A stretch of DNA of 64,000 bases. Origin: Symbiodinium kawagutii (lineage: Eukaryota > Sar > Dinophyceae > Suessiales > Symbiodiniaceae). Location of the stretch: assembly GCA_009767595.1 (NCBI GenBank), contig VSDK01006555.1, positions 403,785-467,784 on the forward strand, written 5' to 3'. A model generated the notes under the pieces. That model had not been told where the DNA came from. It saw only the letters and a program-made list of their open reading frames with translations, and made no database searches. Numbering within the stretch: position 1 is the stretch's first letter; every line of letters begins with the position of its first letter. A program made the translations under genes and the position numbers. Of this stretch, positions 22,803 through 32,609 are shown one piece after another.

Positions 22803-25800
22803 TCAGAAACGTCTCTTCTTGCGCTCCGACGCAGACAAGGTGTTCACAAGCTCGTTGCGTTCAGCCGACTGATCCCACAAAGCCTGGGCAGCCTTGAAGG
22901 TGATCTTCTCCTCACTGCGCTTCTGCTTGATGTAGGCGAGCCTTTTCTGGTTGAACTCCTGGGGCTTGTAGACAACCTTGTCGCCATCTGCGTTCTCACT
23001 GGGGACGTTCGAAGCCTGAGGTTCCGTGGCGGGTAGTCCCAAAGCTGCCTCAACCTCTGGCCCTGCGACTTCCTTCGTTTTGCTCTTCTTCTTTGCCTGG
23101 GCCTTGCTTTTCTTCTTTTTTTTTTCTTTGCCAACCTCAGCAGAGTCTTTTGTTGCTTCTTCTTTGTTCTCACTGACAGCAAAAGGCTTCACAGCCTCAC
23201 CATCTGCCTTCAGCGTGTCAAGCACAAACCCCGGCAACACATGCTTCGAACGAGCAGGCGTCGCCACAGGTTTAGGAACAGTAGCCGGCTCAGGAACTGT
23301 GAGGTTCTCTGCGCCGACAGGAGGACTTTCTGGATCCTTGTGCTTCAGCATTGCTTTTTGGTAAGCTGCCATCTTCTCTGCCATGGCCACCCAGTCTACC
23401 TTTGGCTTTTCTTCCAACGTTTTTTCTTCCAAGTTGTGGTTGACAAGTTCCTCCACAGCTTCTGCAGAAGCTTGACTGTTGCTTTCATCAGGTTCCACTT
23501 TCACCCCGGCTTCGACCAGCCGCTTCTTCAAGAGGGCTAGGCCCGGGAGCTTTGCTCCAGTAGGTGATTCTTTGAACACCCTTTTAAACTTCTGAGTCAA
23601 CTTCCTCAAGGCAAAGCCCATCTTCGCAGCAAGCTGTTCCACAGCCTCAAGGCCGATGCCTACAGGAACCAACTTGGCCTGCTGGTAGAACAGGCAAATT
23701 CCATCGGCAAGGGCTTGTTCGCTGAGTTTGCCCCCTGGGGTGACAGACATCACCGCGAAGATCGCCTTCAAGACAAAATGATTCGACAACAAAATATATT
23801 TAGTGATGTTTCATGGCAAGGTCAAAAAATGTCAATGGTGTGTGGCCTCCGGGTTCAAGTTGCAGTCTTTCAGGGTGGCTTCTGCTTTTCCAAACAGTTC
23901 TTTGCCATGAGCAGTGATGAAAGAGAATCCAACCTCAATGTCAAAAAAAAAGAAAACTGAATTCATTTGAGTAACTGATGAAAAAAACCAAGAAACTTCT
24001 TTCAACTTGTCTTCCTTCTTGAAAGCATCAGCGTACTTCTGCGCCAAATCCGGGAACTTCACCAAGATTTTCAAAGCTTGAGGCATGCTTTGCACGACCC
24101 TAGCTCACAACAACTACCTTTTGTAGCCGAAACGTCTATCAAAACACCTTTGCTTTGTAGCCGAGGGAGCACATGCAGCTGAAGTAATCCTTTGCCGTGT
24201 CTACTATATAGTGGGGTCACTTCTTGTCGGTGTTTTCCACCAATGATGCTTCGCTCGAGCCTGAGATAGATTAAACTAGAAGGGATTACCGTATGTAGAT
24301 AGATGTACTTTCATGAGCGTGTCATGCCATGAACCAACATGAACCACATGCCATGACATGACATGAGCCACATGGCATGGCATGATTCAAAAAACATGAT
24401 CCACATGGCATGACGTGAACCAACATGAACCACATGGCGTGGCATGACCAAAATCTGAACACAAACATGGCATGCCATGAACCAACATGAACCACATGGC
24501 ATGGCATGACCAAAAGCTGAAACTAACATGGCGTGAACCAAAGCATAACAACTAACGTGACATGGCATGAACATGAACCACATGCCATGGCATGAACCAA
24601 ACATGAAACACACATGGCATGAAACGAAACATGAAACAGCATGACATGAACCACCATGACATGGCATGAACATGAGCCACATGACATGGCATAAACAGCC
24701 GTGACATGAACCAACATGGCGTGGCATGGACCAACATGGGGAAAGAAATCACCAACCAGCATGTCATGAACCACCATGGCATGCATGTCCAGTAAAAACA
24801 AAAAAGGCTCACATGGCATGAACCACCATGGCATGAGATAACGTGGCCTCAACATGACCTACCATGACATGAACATCGCAGGAAACAACGTGGTATGAAA
24901 CAACATGGCATGAAACAACATGGCATGAAACAACGTGGCATGAAACACCATGGCATGAAACACCATGAATATGACATGAAATCTCGAAGCCCTCAGTGAG
25001 ACCCAAGGCACATAAATTCCTGAGGCTGTGACCGGCATACACCTGAAGCAGGCATTGCCACGCACAAGTCCAAATCAACCAGGTCGCATCTCACCTGCTT
25101 CAACCGAGTCGTCTGCACATGGTCCAACCTCAGCAGAGGACGCGCAACATGCAAAGAACTGAGAAAACAAAGTGCTCAGAACCCCCGACGGACTGAGGAA
25201 ACAACAGCGCTAGACATGAACAACCTGAGAGTGACATGATTCAATGCAAAAATCTTCTCTGACAAGCAACCCATGGAAGGAACAGTTTTTGTTAGCAAGC
25301 ATGCATTGCATCTGTGTTTTTTTCCCTTCTCCAGCCATGCGTAGGTGCAGATTCACTCAGCAGCAAAACTCCATGTCTCCTCCATTGTGATGGTGCGTTT
25401 GTACCTGCAGAACCAGATCTCTCACATGATTTGACTAAAAAAAACTGGCATACAGATGAGCTCCAGACGTGGCCACTCTGGCCGGAGGGGGGATGTTCAT
25501 GCAACTGAAATCCCTTGGAAGCAGGCTTTCCGACAATTAGTAAAAAAAAGTACTCACAAAACAAGCGCTCAACACAGGGCTGAGTTCATGGCCCTTTGGG
25601 CCATACCGGGGCCACTTGGCCCATCTCCATCTCCACTCTTGGCGGTCCACTTGGCCCCCATTTTGGCAGAGACATGTCTCCTCCAGCTGAGGACGAAGAA
25701 GCTGTGCTGGCCATGGTCCTGGACAAGCAACAAACTCAAATAAATCCATCCAAACAAGAAACCACTACATAAGGGCCCGCCTGGGTGAAGCTTTGAACGG

Positions 25801-26301
25801 TACAGAGCCTCGAGGCTCGAAGAGATCCACTCCAGCTGGCACTTCGCTCTGCTTGGGCAAAGCAGGCTTCGCCTTGACTGGAACTGGCACCTGCAAGCCA
25901 AACAACAAACAATGTATGAAAAAAAATGGAGTCTGAGTCAACCTGACCATGGCGCCTCAACGACAGTCCAGCCATGTTGAGCCATTGCTGGGTTCTTAGG
26001 CTTTGCGCCACACTTCGCAGCCTGCACACTCTCGACATGTCCACGTTCTACTATCCCACGCAGACCCGCCTGATCACGCTTCTTCATCGCCTCCTCAGCC
26101 ACGTCAGGCTTGAGGTGGCTCTTCCGCACAGAGCTCACATTGCGAGCTTTCTGCTCCTTGCAAGGCATGATTCACAATCCATCCCATAGAAGAAAAAAAG
26201 CAACAAACAACTGACACAGTCATCAAAATTTTTAGGTGTCCCACCTCCTTTGCTGGCATCGGGATTGGAGAGCACGACTCACGGACAAGCGGCCAGACCA
26301 T
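22803..26301 (-). CDS. Gene A: intron-rich, lysine-rich protein of unknown function
   Basis: Exons linked by phase: 26301-26245 (start MVWPLVRES), 26156-25943, 25883-25777 (donor GC), then small uncertain exons across 25720-25010, and finally 24099-23997, 23933-23847 (donor GC) and 23765-22803 with the stop. The last exon has about 320 codons. It begins with a globular helical region (MSVTPGGKLSEQALADGI), continues Glu/Pro-rich and has a lysine block (KEKKKKKSKAQAKKKSK, NLS-like) before a charged C-terminus ending KKRRF. I recognise no domain. The gene is first in the A-B-C array and its stop lies about 245 bases upstream of the gene B start. Introns hold CATG satellites. The exon chain is firm for the last three exons and tentative in the middle, and 5' and 3' parts could be separate genes. 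Confidence 0.5.
24305..24985. repeat. CATG-rich satellite block 4
   Basis: About 680 bases of CATGAACCACATGGCATGACATG-like words, ending in a short AACA/CATGGCATGA tandem array. It sits between exons of gene A. Confidence 0.85.
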
Positions 26302-26504
26302 GTAAGGCCGAAAAACTTGTTTGGTTCCTGAGGCTACGGTTCGCCTAGAACCTTGAGCAATAAAGCGAGTTTGAAAGTGCTACAGCAACGTGTCAGGTCC
26401 ACTGCGCAACATGTTCAGTCCACTCGTTAGTCCAAAGCTGAGTGCCGCACCATGAGAATTGAAAAAGAGGAAAATGATAATCCCCGAGCATTCACAGCTT
26501 GAAC

Positions 26505-26710
26505 CCAAACATGACATCCATGAACCAAATTAAAATCATGTCATGAACATGTCATGAAAACATGGCGTGGACATGACATGGTGAACATGACATGGACATG
26601 GCATGGACATGTCATGAAAATGGAAATGAATAGTACATGGACATGACATGAACATGACATGGGCATGACATGAACGTGACATGGACATGACATGAACTTG
26701 ACATGAACAT
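26505..26710. repeat. CATG-rich satellite block 5
   Basis: ACATGGACATGACATGAACATG words between the gene A start and the right terminus of the insertion. Confidence 0.85.
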
Positions 26711-26910
26711 GTTCGAAAACAATGAAAACATTGAAGAGTTGACACAAAAGTTTCTAGGGCAAAACATCTTCAAAAAAGCCAAAAAAGTTGCAAATGAAAA
26801 TTATCAAACAGCTAAACTAGAATGCGCTAACATGGACATGAATCAATTTTTAAAAGACATTTTCAACATTCTGACATTTTCTCTCCGAAGTACATTTGGT
26901 TGCAGGGGTG

Positions 26911-26940
26911 ATTCCTACGAAATGGCCATTTCCTAAGAAT
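26911..26940. repeat. Subterminal palindrome, right
   Basis: A 30-base near-perfect palindrome centred on ATGGCCAT, made of the same ATTCCTACGAAATG arm. About 40 bases here align directly with 14432-14473, so the ends share both direct and inverted copies of this unit. Confidence 0.75.
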
Positions 26941-29900
26941 AACCCCTCAAATCTACTTTCCACAGGATCATTCCTACGAAACGCCTCTCTGGGTTGTCAC
27001 CTGGCGTGGAAAAGGTGAAATAACCGTCCGGTCGAGTGACGGTCTGTACCTCGATGCCTTCCAACTCCTTTGGCTTTGGTCGGGAGTTCCATTTGCTGGG
27101 GCGGCTGAGCCAATCCGCCACTGTGCTGGCGGCCCCAGGTATGTGTGTAGCCTTCACCAACTCGATGCCCACCATCTCCAAAGCCAATGAAAGTTCGGCT
27201 CCGATGAAGTTGAGGGCATGGTTGCGTGCTGACAGCTTTTGGGTAAGTGCCAACGCGATGACACTGTCTGCTTGGACCGACAAGGTCAGGCTGCATGCTT
27301 GCAGATCCTTTGCCCAATGCTTCACCGCCATCAGCACTGCCAGCGATTCGATGGTGCCCTGGCCGTCGGAGTCCATGAAGGTGAACTGCAGGTTGTCAGC
27401 ATCCATCGGTGTGATCTTGGATGAAATCGCCTTGAGCAACTTGCCGTTCACCAGGAGGACGGCACCCATACCTTCTGGACTTCCATCCGTGATGATTGTT
27501 GCCGTCGGATACTCGGAGATGTTCAGCTTGTATCTCCTTGTCGGCGCCTTCTCCACTTCCTTCAAGAACGCCACAATCCACCGCCTCGCTTGCTCCAGCT
27601 GGGGCACGTGGAACATATGGTCTTTGTTTCTGTTGTCGGTTCGGTTGCCACGTCGTCTTTCTTCCGTGCCATCTTGTACTGCAGCAAGTCGTTCATAGAG
27701 CACTCGGTAGAAGACGTTCACCACCCACTTGGCACGAGGCAGCAATCCTGCCAACCACGACAATCTACCCGCAGCCTTTCGGAGTTCTTTGATTGGAGCC
27801 ATGCCTCGTCCAGCCCACGTTTCCAACTCCTCCCGCAAGCTGGCTGCATACTTTGTGGGTACCGTCATGATGACGTAGTCGTCCTTGAGCATGAAGTGGA
27901 CACCTATCCATTGGATGGAAGCACCACGTTCTCCTTTTGCCAATGATACACGAAAGCCCAATGCGGACAGCGTGTACAGGATCAGGCTCAAGATCTCGTT
28001 TTTGACCTTGATTGGGGCCTGAACTGCCCAAATAGCATCATCTAAATAGATGTGATGTTGTGCTTCCTCAGGTGCCACCAGGCTTTGAAGTAGCCTGCCC
28101 ATTAGGGCGGCTATCCTTGACCACAACAGCGGAGCCGTCTTGTAGCCGAAGAGGAGGGCGGCAAAAAGATAGTAGCCGTCCCCCGACAAATTAGGGGCCA
28201 ACGTGTGGGGAAGTTCTTCCTTCGCCACGCCCAGGTTCATGAAAGCGTCTGATATATCCAACACCCAAAGTTCCATAGGGTGCTGTTGGCCACCTTTCTC
28301 CTTGTTGAGCTGTGCGACGGATCGGATCGATGCCAGGGCGTCGCGAGGTCGTGGAAGTACGACCCTCTCTGGGAGGTCTGATTTCTGGTTGCCACCGCTT
28401 CGCCGTAGGTCAATCACTATACGGCGTTTGACGCCCTCGGGCTTCTGCTTCACTATGAGCCCCAGCCTCGAGATCGTCCCGTGCCCCATTTCCTTCGCCA
28501 CTTGCTCGGTTGAGATGTCCTTGAGGTAACCGGCTTGTCTGTAGCGGTCGATCTCGATCTCCGCATTCTCGATGTCGTTGCTGACAGACATGTAGTTGGA
28601 GATGACACCACTCGACATTTGCGTCATGGCGTCCGTGACATCTTCCTTGCCCTTTTGGTTGCGCTCTTCTTCGGAAAGCTGCGGGAAGATGTTGCACGTT
28701 CCAATTGGGAGCTCGATCCCCAAAGGTGCCCCATCCCGGATCCACACTGGAACATAGGCTTCGGGGTCCTTTCCTTTTTCAATCCAGGCTTCCAAGATCT
28801 CGGGGTTGAGGGGCGACTTGTACTCCAAGTTGGACAGTACCCTCACTGCCTTGGGCGGGCGAGCTCCCACGACTTTCTTCAAGCTGGCCTTCCACTCCTC
28901 CACCAGCTTGCGGTCGATGGAACATTCCTTCGTGCCGTACTGCTCTGCCACCTCTGTAGATTTGGGATGTTTTCGAATGAAGGCTTCCCAAGCTGCCCTA
29001 ATGCGAAGGCCAATCGACTGCAGATTGGGCATCTTTTGGACCGTCTTCAATGGATCCCTCATGCCACCCACGAAGTCTGAATCGTCACTTACAGTCCTCG
29101 TGCTTGGGGGCTTGAACATGCCGTATTTGCCATGTCCTCCAATCCACGGCTTCATAGGTTCGCCCTTTCTCTGATCTTCCGGACTTGGTGACGTGTACCT
29201 TCGTGCTGGGCTGCTCCTCGGTCTGGCCTCTCGCAAGTTGACCGTGGTGCCCCTTGCTGACCCTCTTCCCGAACTCGAACTCCTTTGTGACTTGACCCTT
29301 CGAAGCCTCGGTAACGGAGTCCTGGACCTGTTGGATCTGGGTTGATGTCCAGTCTGTGCGCTTTCTCCTTCTTCTTTAGTGGCTCCAAGTCCTCGACCTT
29401 CCAACTTGAACGTGGGAAACTCCATCTTCTCACCCTTCTCTTTGGCTTCCAGGATCTTCTGCTTTTCTTTCTCTGCCTGGAGGATAGCAATCCTGTCTTT
29501 GAGGAACTCCTGCTGCGCTTTCTTGATGAAGTGTTGAATCGCAAGCTTGGCGTATTCCTCGCAAAATTCCTTCGGGTAGGTTCCGGAGGCTTTCGACTTC
29601 TTGGGCCCCACGACACGTTCATGCTTGTCAGGTCGTTCGCACTGGCAGTACCTCATCAGCGACTTCAAACCCAGCAACGTGCCTTCGAATTGTTGGGGTT
29701 TAAGATGGCGTTTATCTTCGGGAAGGTGAGTTTGATATTGGCATGTGTGGAAGTTGACACTTCCGATGTTGGCCCAACCTTCCCTGAAATCGCCCATCCC
29801 CGGAAGTTCCCACGCCGAGAGGTGCTCTTCGATCTCGCTTGGAGGAGGATTTTCCAAGGTGGCCAACCGGGGTATGGCAGAAGGTTCACCATGATGTGCA

Positions 29901-30600
29901 ACTTCCTTCGCCATCAAGATCGACCTGGCCGCCATCAATGTTCCTTGGTCGCACTCCCGTTGTTGATCATGGGAGTTGCTGCTGAGTCCATGGGGCTCCA
30001 GCTTCGACCTAACGGGTCCAGGTAGTCCAGGTCGTTTGCGGTGCCTCAACCGGGAAAATGTGGAACAGGGGAACCCCGAGTGATATCCGTCCACCAATCC
30101 CGCACGTGCTAAACGAAGATGTTCGTTGCAGGGCTGCTCCGCTAAGAGGTTCCCCGTGTTGTTCTCCTTCTCCACGCTGTGCACGATGAGTTGAAGTCCT
30201 TGTCTCTCAGCTTCCTGTTTCATGGCTTGGGACAGTGGATCTTCAACACCTGCAAAGTGGTGAATGAAAGTGAACTTCCTAGCCTTCAGGTACTCCTTGA
30301 ACGAAGTCTCGTTAACCATCTTAGCTTTGTCATCCTCGTCACCTTCGTCGCCATGTTGATCATCATCGCTACTTGAATTTTCTTGCTTGACCGGTTTCCT
30401 CTTTCTTACCTTCCTCTTCTTCCTGGGTTCCTGTTGTTGATGGGAATGGTCCTCGCCTTCGTCACCTCGAGCTCCCTCAGCATGTTTCTTCAGGAATCCT
30501 TCCTTTGTGGACAGTTCCTCGAAGGATGTCCTGGACTGTTGCAAATCGTGCACCGATGATCTCTTTTGACTGGTGCTGCGCAGGGTTGCCCAGGTGGCAA
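26933..30600 (-). CDS. pol: methyltransferase-like domain, reverse transcriptase, RNase H
   Basis: Polyprotein copying the element RNA into DNA. The frame is open from 31996 to 26933 (1687 codons), but the part overlapping gag is a shadow, so pol proper starts near 30600 and needs a -1 shift from gag. Residue numbers count from 31996. Residues about 577-720 have FAG, PCSTFS (Cys644) and ENPP, resembling motifs I, IV and VI of C5 cytosine methyltransferases. A Lys/Arg/Ser-rich linker follows. The RT has LDISDAF (Asp1247), GYKTAP and YLDD (1317-1320). RNase H has Asp1504 (TDGSPEG), Glu1550, Asp1577 (QADS) and His1618/Asp1628 (HIPGA...ADWLSR). The catalytic residues are intact. The last about 20 codons (26993-26933) come from the inserted segment. 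Without it the frame would run 18 further codons to a stop at 14348. Confidence 0.85.
26967..26993 (-). repeat. Terminal inverted repeat, right
   Basis: Inverted partner of 14408-14434. It is translated as the last codons of the interrupted pol frame (PERRFVGMI). Confidence 0.65.
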
Positions 30601-31996
30601 GTCCGCGCAAGGTCCATTCCCATTGTTCCAACCATAACACTTCTGGTTGGAACTTCCACCTTTCTTTCCTCCCTTTCCATTCCCACCTCCTTTGCCTCCC
30701 GAACTTCCGGAGGCATTGTTCCGGTAAGCCTCCAACTCTGCTCTGTCCGAGGCTTGCCTCCTCTTTCTCTTCTCCCTTCGTGTTGATGTCGGTGTTCTCG
30801 GACTCGAAGTTGCCGGCGGTTTCGGAGGTGGTTCTGAAGATGGGGTGATGGCTTGCACACCTCCATGCATGTAAGCGGCGGCTAGGGATTCCGCTGGGGT
30901 CTTTGGGGTGCCTTTGCGACCAGCAGCCACCCACGCCAGTGCTGGGCCATGGACTTGCGTTTGCCAGAACTGTTCGTCCTTCGCCACGTAGAAGTACACA
31001 TAGTCCCAAGGCCGATTGGAATCCCAACCAACTGGTGGAGGTTTCCCATTCCGGATGTCCATCATCACCACGGACTTCACCCTGTTTGCGTGAGAGTTCC
31101 TGGCGAGTTCGTCCGCGCTGTAGATGAGATGCCAGGCATTCCCATAGAGCCTCACCAGTCTTTCTATAGCCATCTCGTACCCGTGCATGGTGGCGAGAGA
31201 TACCTGGTTCAGCATCAGGAGGGAGCAAGAAAGGACTCGATAACAAGCCCGCCACTGAGCAAAAGTGGATGGGCCTGGTAACTCCTTGGTGATGTACCCT
31301 TCTGAGGTGAGCACATATGTGCGGTACTTTGAGGCCCTGAGGGCCCTCTGCCCGTACGGTACGAATACCGCGAAATCCGCGTACGGTGCCAGCTGAGTGC
31401 CCAACCGTTTCGATAGAGCACTCAACTGTTCCAAGCTCGGCTCCTCCTCTTCTGGTGGAAGTCCACCAGCGGCTTGGATGTAGTTTTGAATGAGTTGGGC
31501 CCTCGCGTTCTCTGGCATCACATTGAATTCGCCGTCGTCGCCTTGGTCCAACACATGGGTCATTTTCAACTTCCTTTCCCCTGGGCTTGCAGAGGGTGTA
31601 GTCACAGGTGCAGGTGAGGTAGGAGTCGGGGCATCTGGTGTAGCGAAGGGTGACATCTCTTGCCAGGCTTCCCAATCCCCCCCCACTGCTGGTGTGCAGG
31701 ATCCTGCGACTCAAGTTCCAGACCAACCCCGCATGCGAAGCCTGGATCGCTGTAAGGGAGGAACCATCGGGTAGTTGAGCAGCTTCCAGGGCAACTCCAA
31801 GAACTCGAGCAGGTAGAACTGCCAAGAGCTTCAAATCGTCTCCAGGATCGCCAGCCCTCTCCACGAATGCGGTCCACACATCCCCAGGTAGCTGATAATG
31901 GTTCCTCACATCCGTCACGGTCTGCAAGGTCATTCCAACAGCTCGAGTGGGATACATGGCGGAGCGCACACCAGAGAAGGAACTGGGCAATCCCAA
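30490..31996 (-). CDS. gag-like protein with CCHC zinc knuckle, frameshifted
   Basis: Nucleocapsid-type protein of the YR retrotransposon, expected to package element RNA. The first about 104 codons (31996 to about 31685) lie in the pol frame. There is no ATG at the edge, and the first in-frame ATG is at 31957 (MYPTRAVGM). The rest, about 398 codons to the stop at 30490, lies one frame over. The switch coincides with a run of eight C (31677-31684), and dropping one base joins the frames smoothly. The C-terminal part is Ser/Thr/Pro- then Lys/Gly-rich and ends with a CX2CX4HX4C knuckle (30511-30552; CTICNSPGH), typical of retroelement gag. Pol continues in the -1 frame across the end of gag. 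The shift at the C run is either a disabling indel or an assembly error. A programmed shift there is less likely. Confidence 0.7.
31677..31684. other. C8 homopolymer at the gag frame break
   Basis: Eight consecutive C (G on the coding strand) sit exactly where protein-like coding moves from the pol frame to the gag frame. Seven would keep one continuous gag. Homopolymer indels are common both as mutations and as sequencing errors. Confidence 0.7.
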
Positions 31997-32087
31997 ACAT
32001 GATGAGTTCCACTGCTCAAACTTGAGCCAAAATGGCCCGCAGTGGAACTCACCATTGTCACTCAGAAATCATTCTGATTTCTTTCAC
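31995..32087 (-). repeat. Split direct repeat A1
   Basis: 93 bp at the 5' end of the element, repeated at 11721-11811 apart from a 2-bp indel (CT at 32061-32062). It contains a perfect 12-bp inverted repeat (GAGTTCCACTGC at 32004-32015 with GCAGTGGAACTC at 32039-32050) whose loop holds the spliced-leader match, and a second small hairpin, GAAATCA/TGATTTC. It ends right at the gag frame, so it should serve as 5' UTR or promoter. Confidence 0.9.
32021..32036 (-). promoter_or_regulatory. Spliced-leader-derived 16-mer in A1
   Basis: On the minus strand this reads GCCATTTTGGCTCAAG, identical to the last 16 of the 22 bases of the dinoflagellate trans-spliced leader (DCCGTAGCCATTTTGGCTCAAG). It lies in the sense orientation just upstream of gag, in the loop of the A1 hairpin. 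Either a trans-spliced transcript was reverse-transcribed and the leader fixed in the terminal repeat, or the element supplies its own leader-like 5' end. The six 5' leader bases do not match. Confidence 0.8.
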
Positions 32088-32609
32088 AATCACTTCTATA
32101 AATCTTTGTTACCTGACAGCTGACAGCACCTCACAACCCTTTACAAAGACTCCTGGGTCATGCAGGTGAAGCGTTCAGGAGATCCATCCCAGCCACCTGG
32201 GCCTGAGCCTCCTCCCAGCGAACCAGGGAGGAAGCCTAGGCTCAGCAATCGGATTGCACATTGGATGGTCAACTTGAGAAGAGTCTTGAGAAGATGGGAA
32301 CCTGGAAAGTGAAGGGAATCGGAAGATATTGGAAGGGTCAGGGAGATGGGTTAGGGGAAGAGTGAGTGTTCAGGAAGATGGAGAATGGATAATAAGTGGT
32401 AGTTCTGTTTTGAGCCTCAAATTCCTGCCAGAAAACATGGCCTTCAAAGATGTCTTGATTGAGGAAAATGAGGATGAGAACGACCACCACCACCACTTCC
32501 AACACGACAACAACACAACAACGACCACGAGGAGGGCTATGGCGACGAAAACGATGACAAGGATGACGACGCCGACACAAACGCGAAGAGGCAAACGCCA
32601 ACAACGCTG
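32088..32609. other. Right flank of the retroelement, no supported gene
   Basis: Unduplicated flank. A plus-strand ORF of 50 codons starts at 32160 (MQVKRSGDPSQPPG, Pro-rich then basic), but nothing supports expression. From about 32470 the sequence becomes increasingly purine- and CAC-rich and passes into the trinucleotide array. Confidence 0.5.

Larger units (their letters stand above)
14408..26993 (-). mobile_element. 12.6-kb inverted-repeat-bounded insertion with three intron-rich genes
   Basis: This segment separates RNase H from YR of the retrotransposon. Its first 27 bases (14408-14434) and last 27 (26967-26993) are inverted repeats with 24/27 matches, beginning CCCAGAGAG. The flanks share TT directly outside (…GTT| and |TTG…), a possible 2-bp target duplication. 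Removing the segment and one TT rejoins pol in frame with 18 further codons before a stop 116 bases upstream of the YR frame, as expected of an uninterrupted element. Inside are genes A, B and C on the minus strand and CATG-rich satellite blocks. Gene C looks like a DDE transposase, so I infer an autonomous DNA transposon. Two-base duplications and a D(2)H-type transposase fit the CACTA/CMC group, but the termini do not read CACTA. Superfamily uncertain. Confidence 0.6.
11551..32087 (-). mobile_element. YR retrotransposon with split direct repeats (PAT/Ngaro-like), interrupted
   Basis: This is a tyrosine-recombinase retroelement reading right to left. The order on the minus strand is A1 repeat (32087-31995), gag, pol (methyltransferase-like, RT, RNase H), a 12.6-kb insertion, a small overlapping ORF, the YR gene, then B1 (11955-11810), A2 (11811-11721) and B2 (11696-11551). 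A1-ORFs-B1-A2-B2 is the split-direct-repeat plan known for PAT and Ngaro elements of the DIRS order, which integrate through a recombinase rather than a DDE integrase. No integrase or protease motif is seen. Without the insertion the element is about 7.95 kb. B1 and B2 are identical over 146 bp and A1 and A2 differ by one 2-bp indel, so integration is probably recent. No target duplication is apparent, as expected for YR insertion. Gag carries an apparent frameshift, so this copy may be dead. Confidence 0.85.

Noticed and set aside
25655..25672. Partial spliced-leader match (CCATTTTGGC) in the gene A region
   Set aside because: Ten bases only, lacking the CTCAAG end, and inside a probable exon on the other strand.
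27036..27698. 220-codon plus-strand frame opposite the RNase H region
   Set aside because: It is antisense to well-defined catalytic motifs and has no motif of its own.
30600..31600. Part of the 1687-codon minus-strand frame overlapping gag
   Set aside because: Composition here is erratic (Arg/Trp/Gly-rich), while the neighbouring frame gives a coherent gag with a zinc knuckle. I treat the former as a shadow frame.
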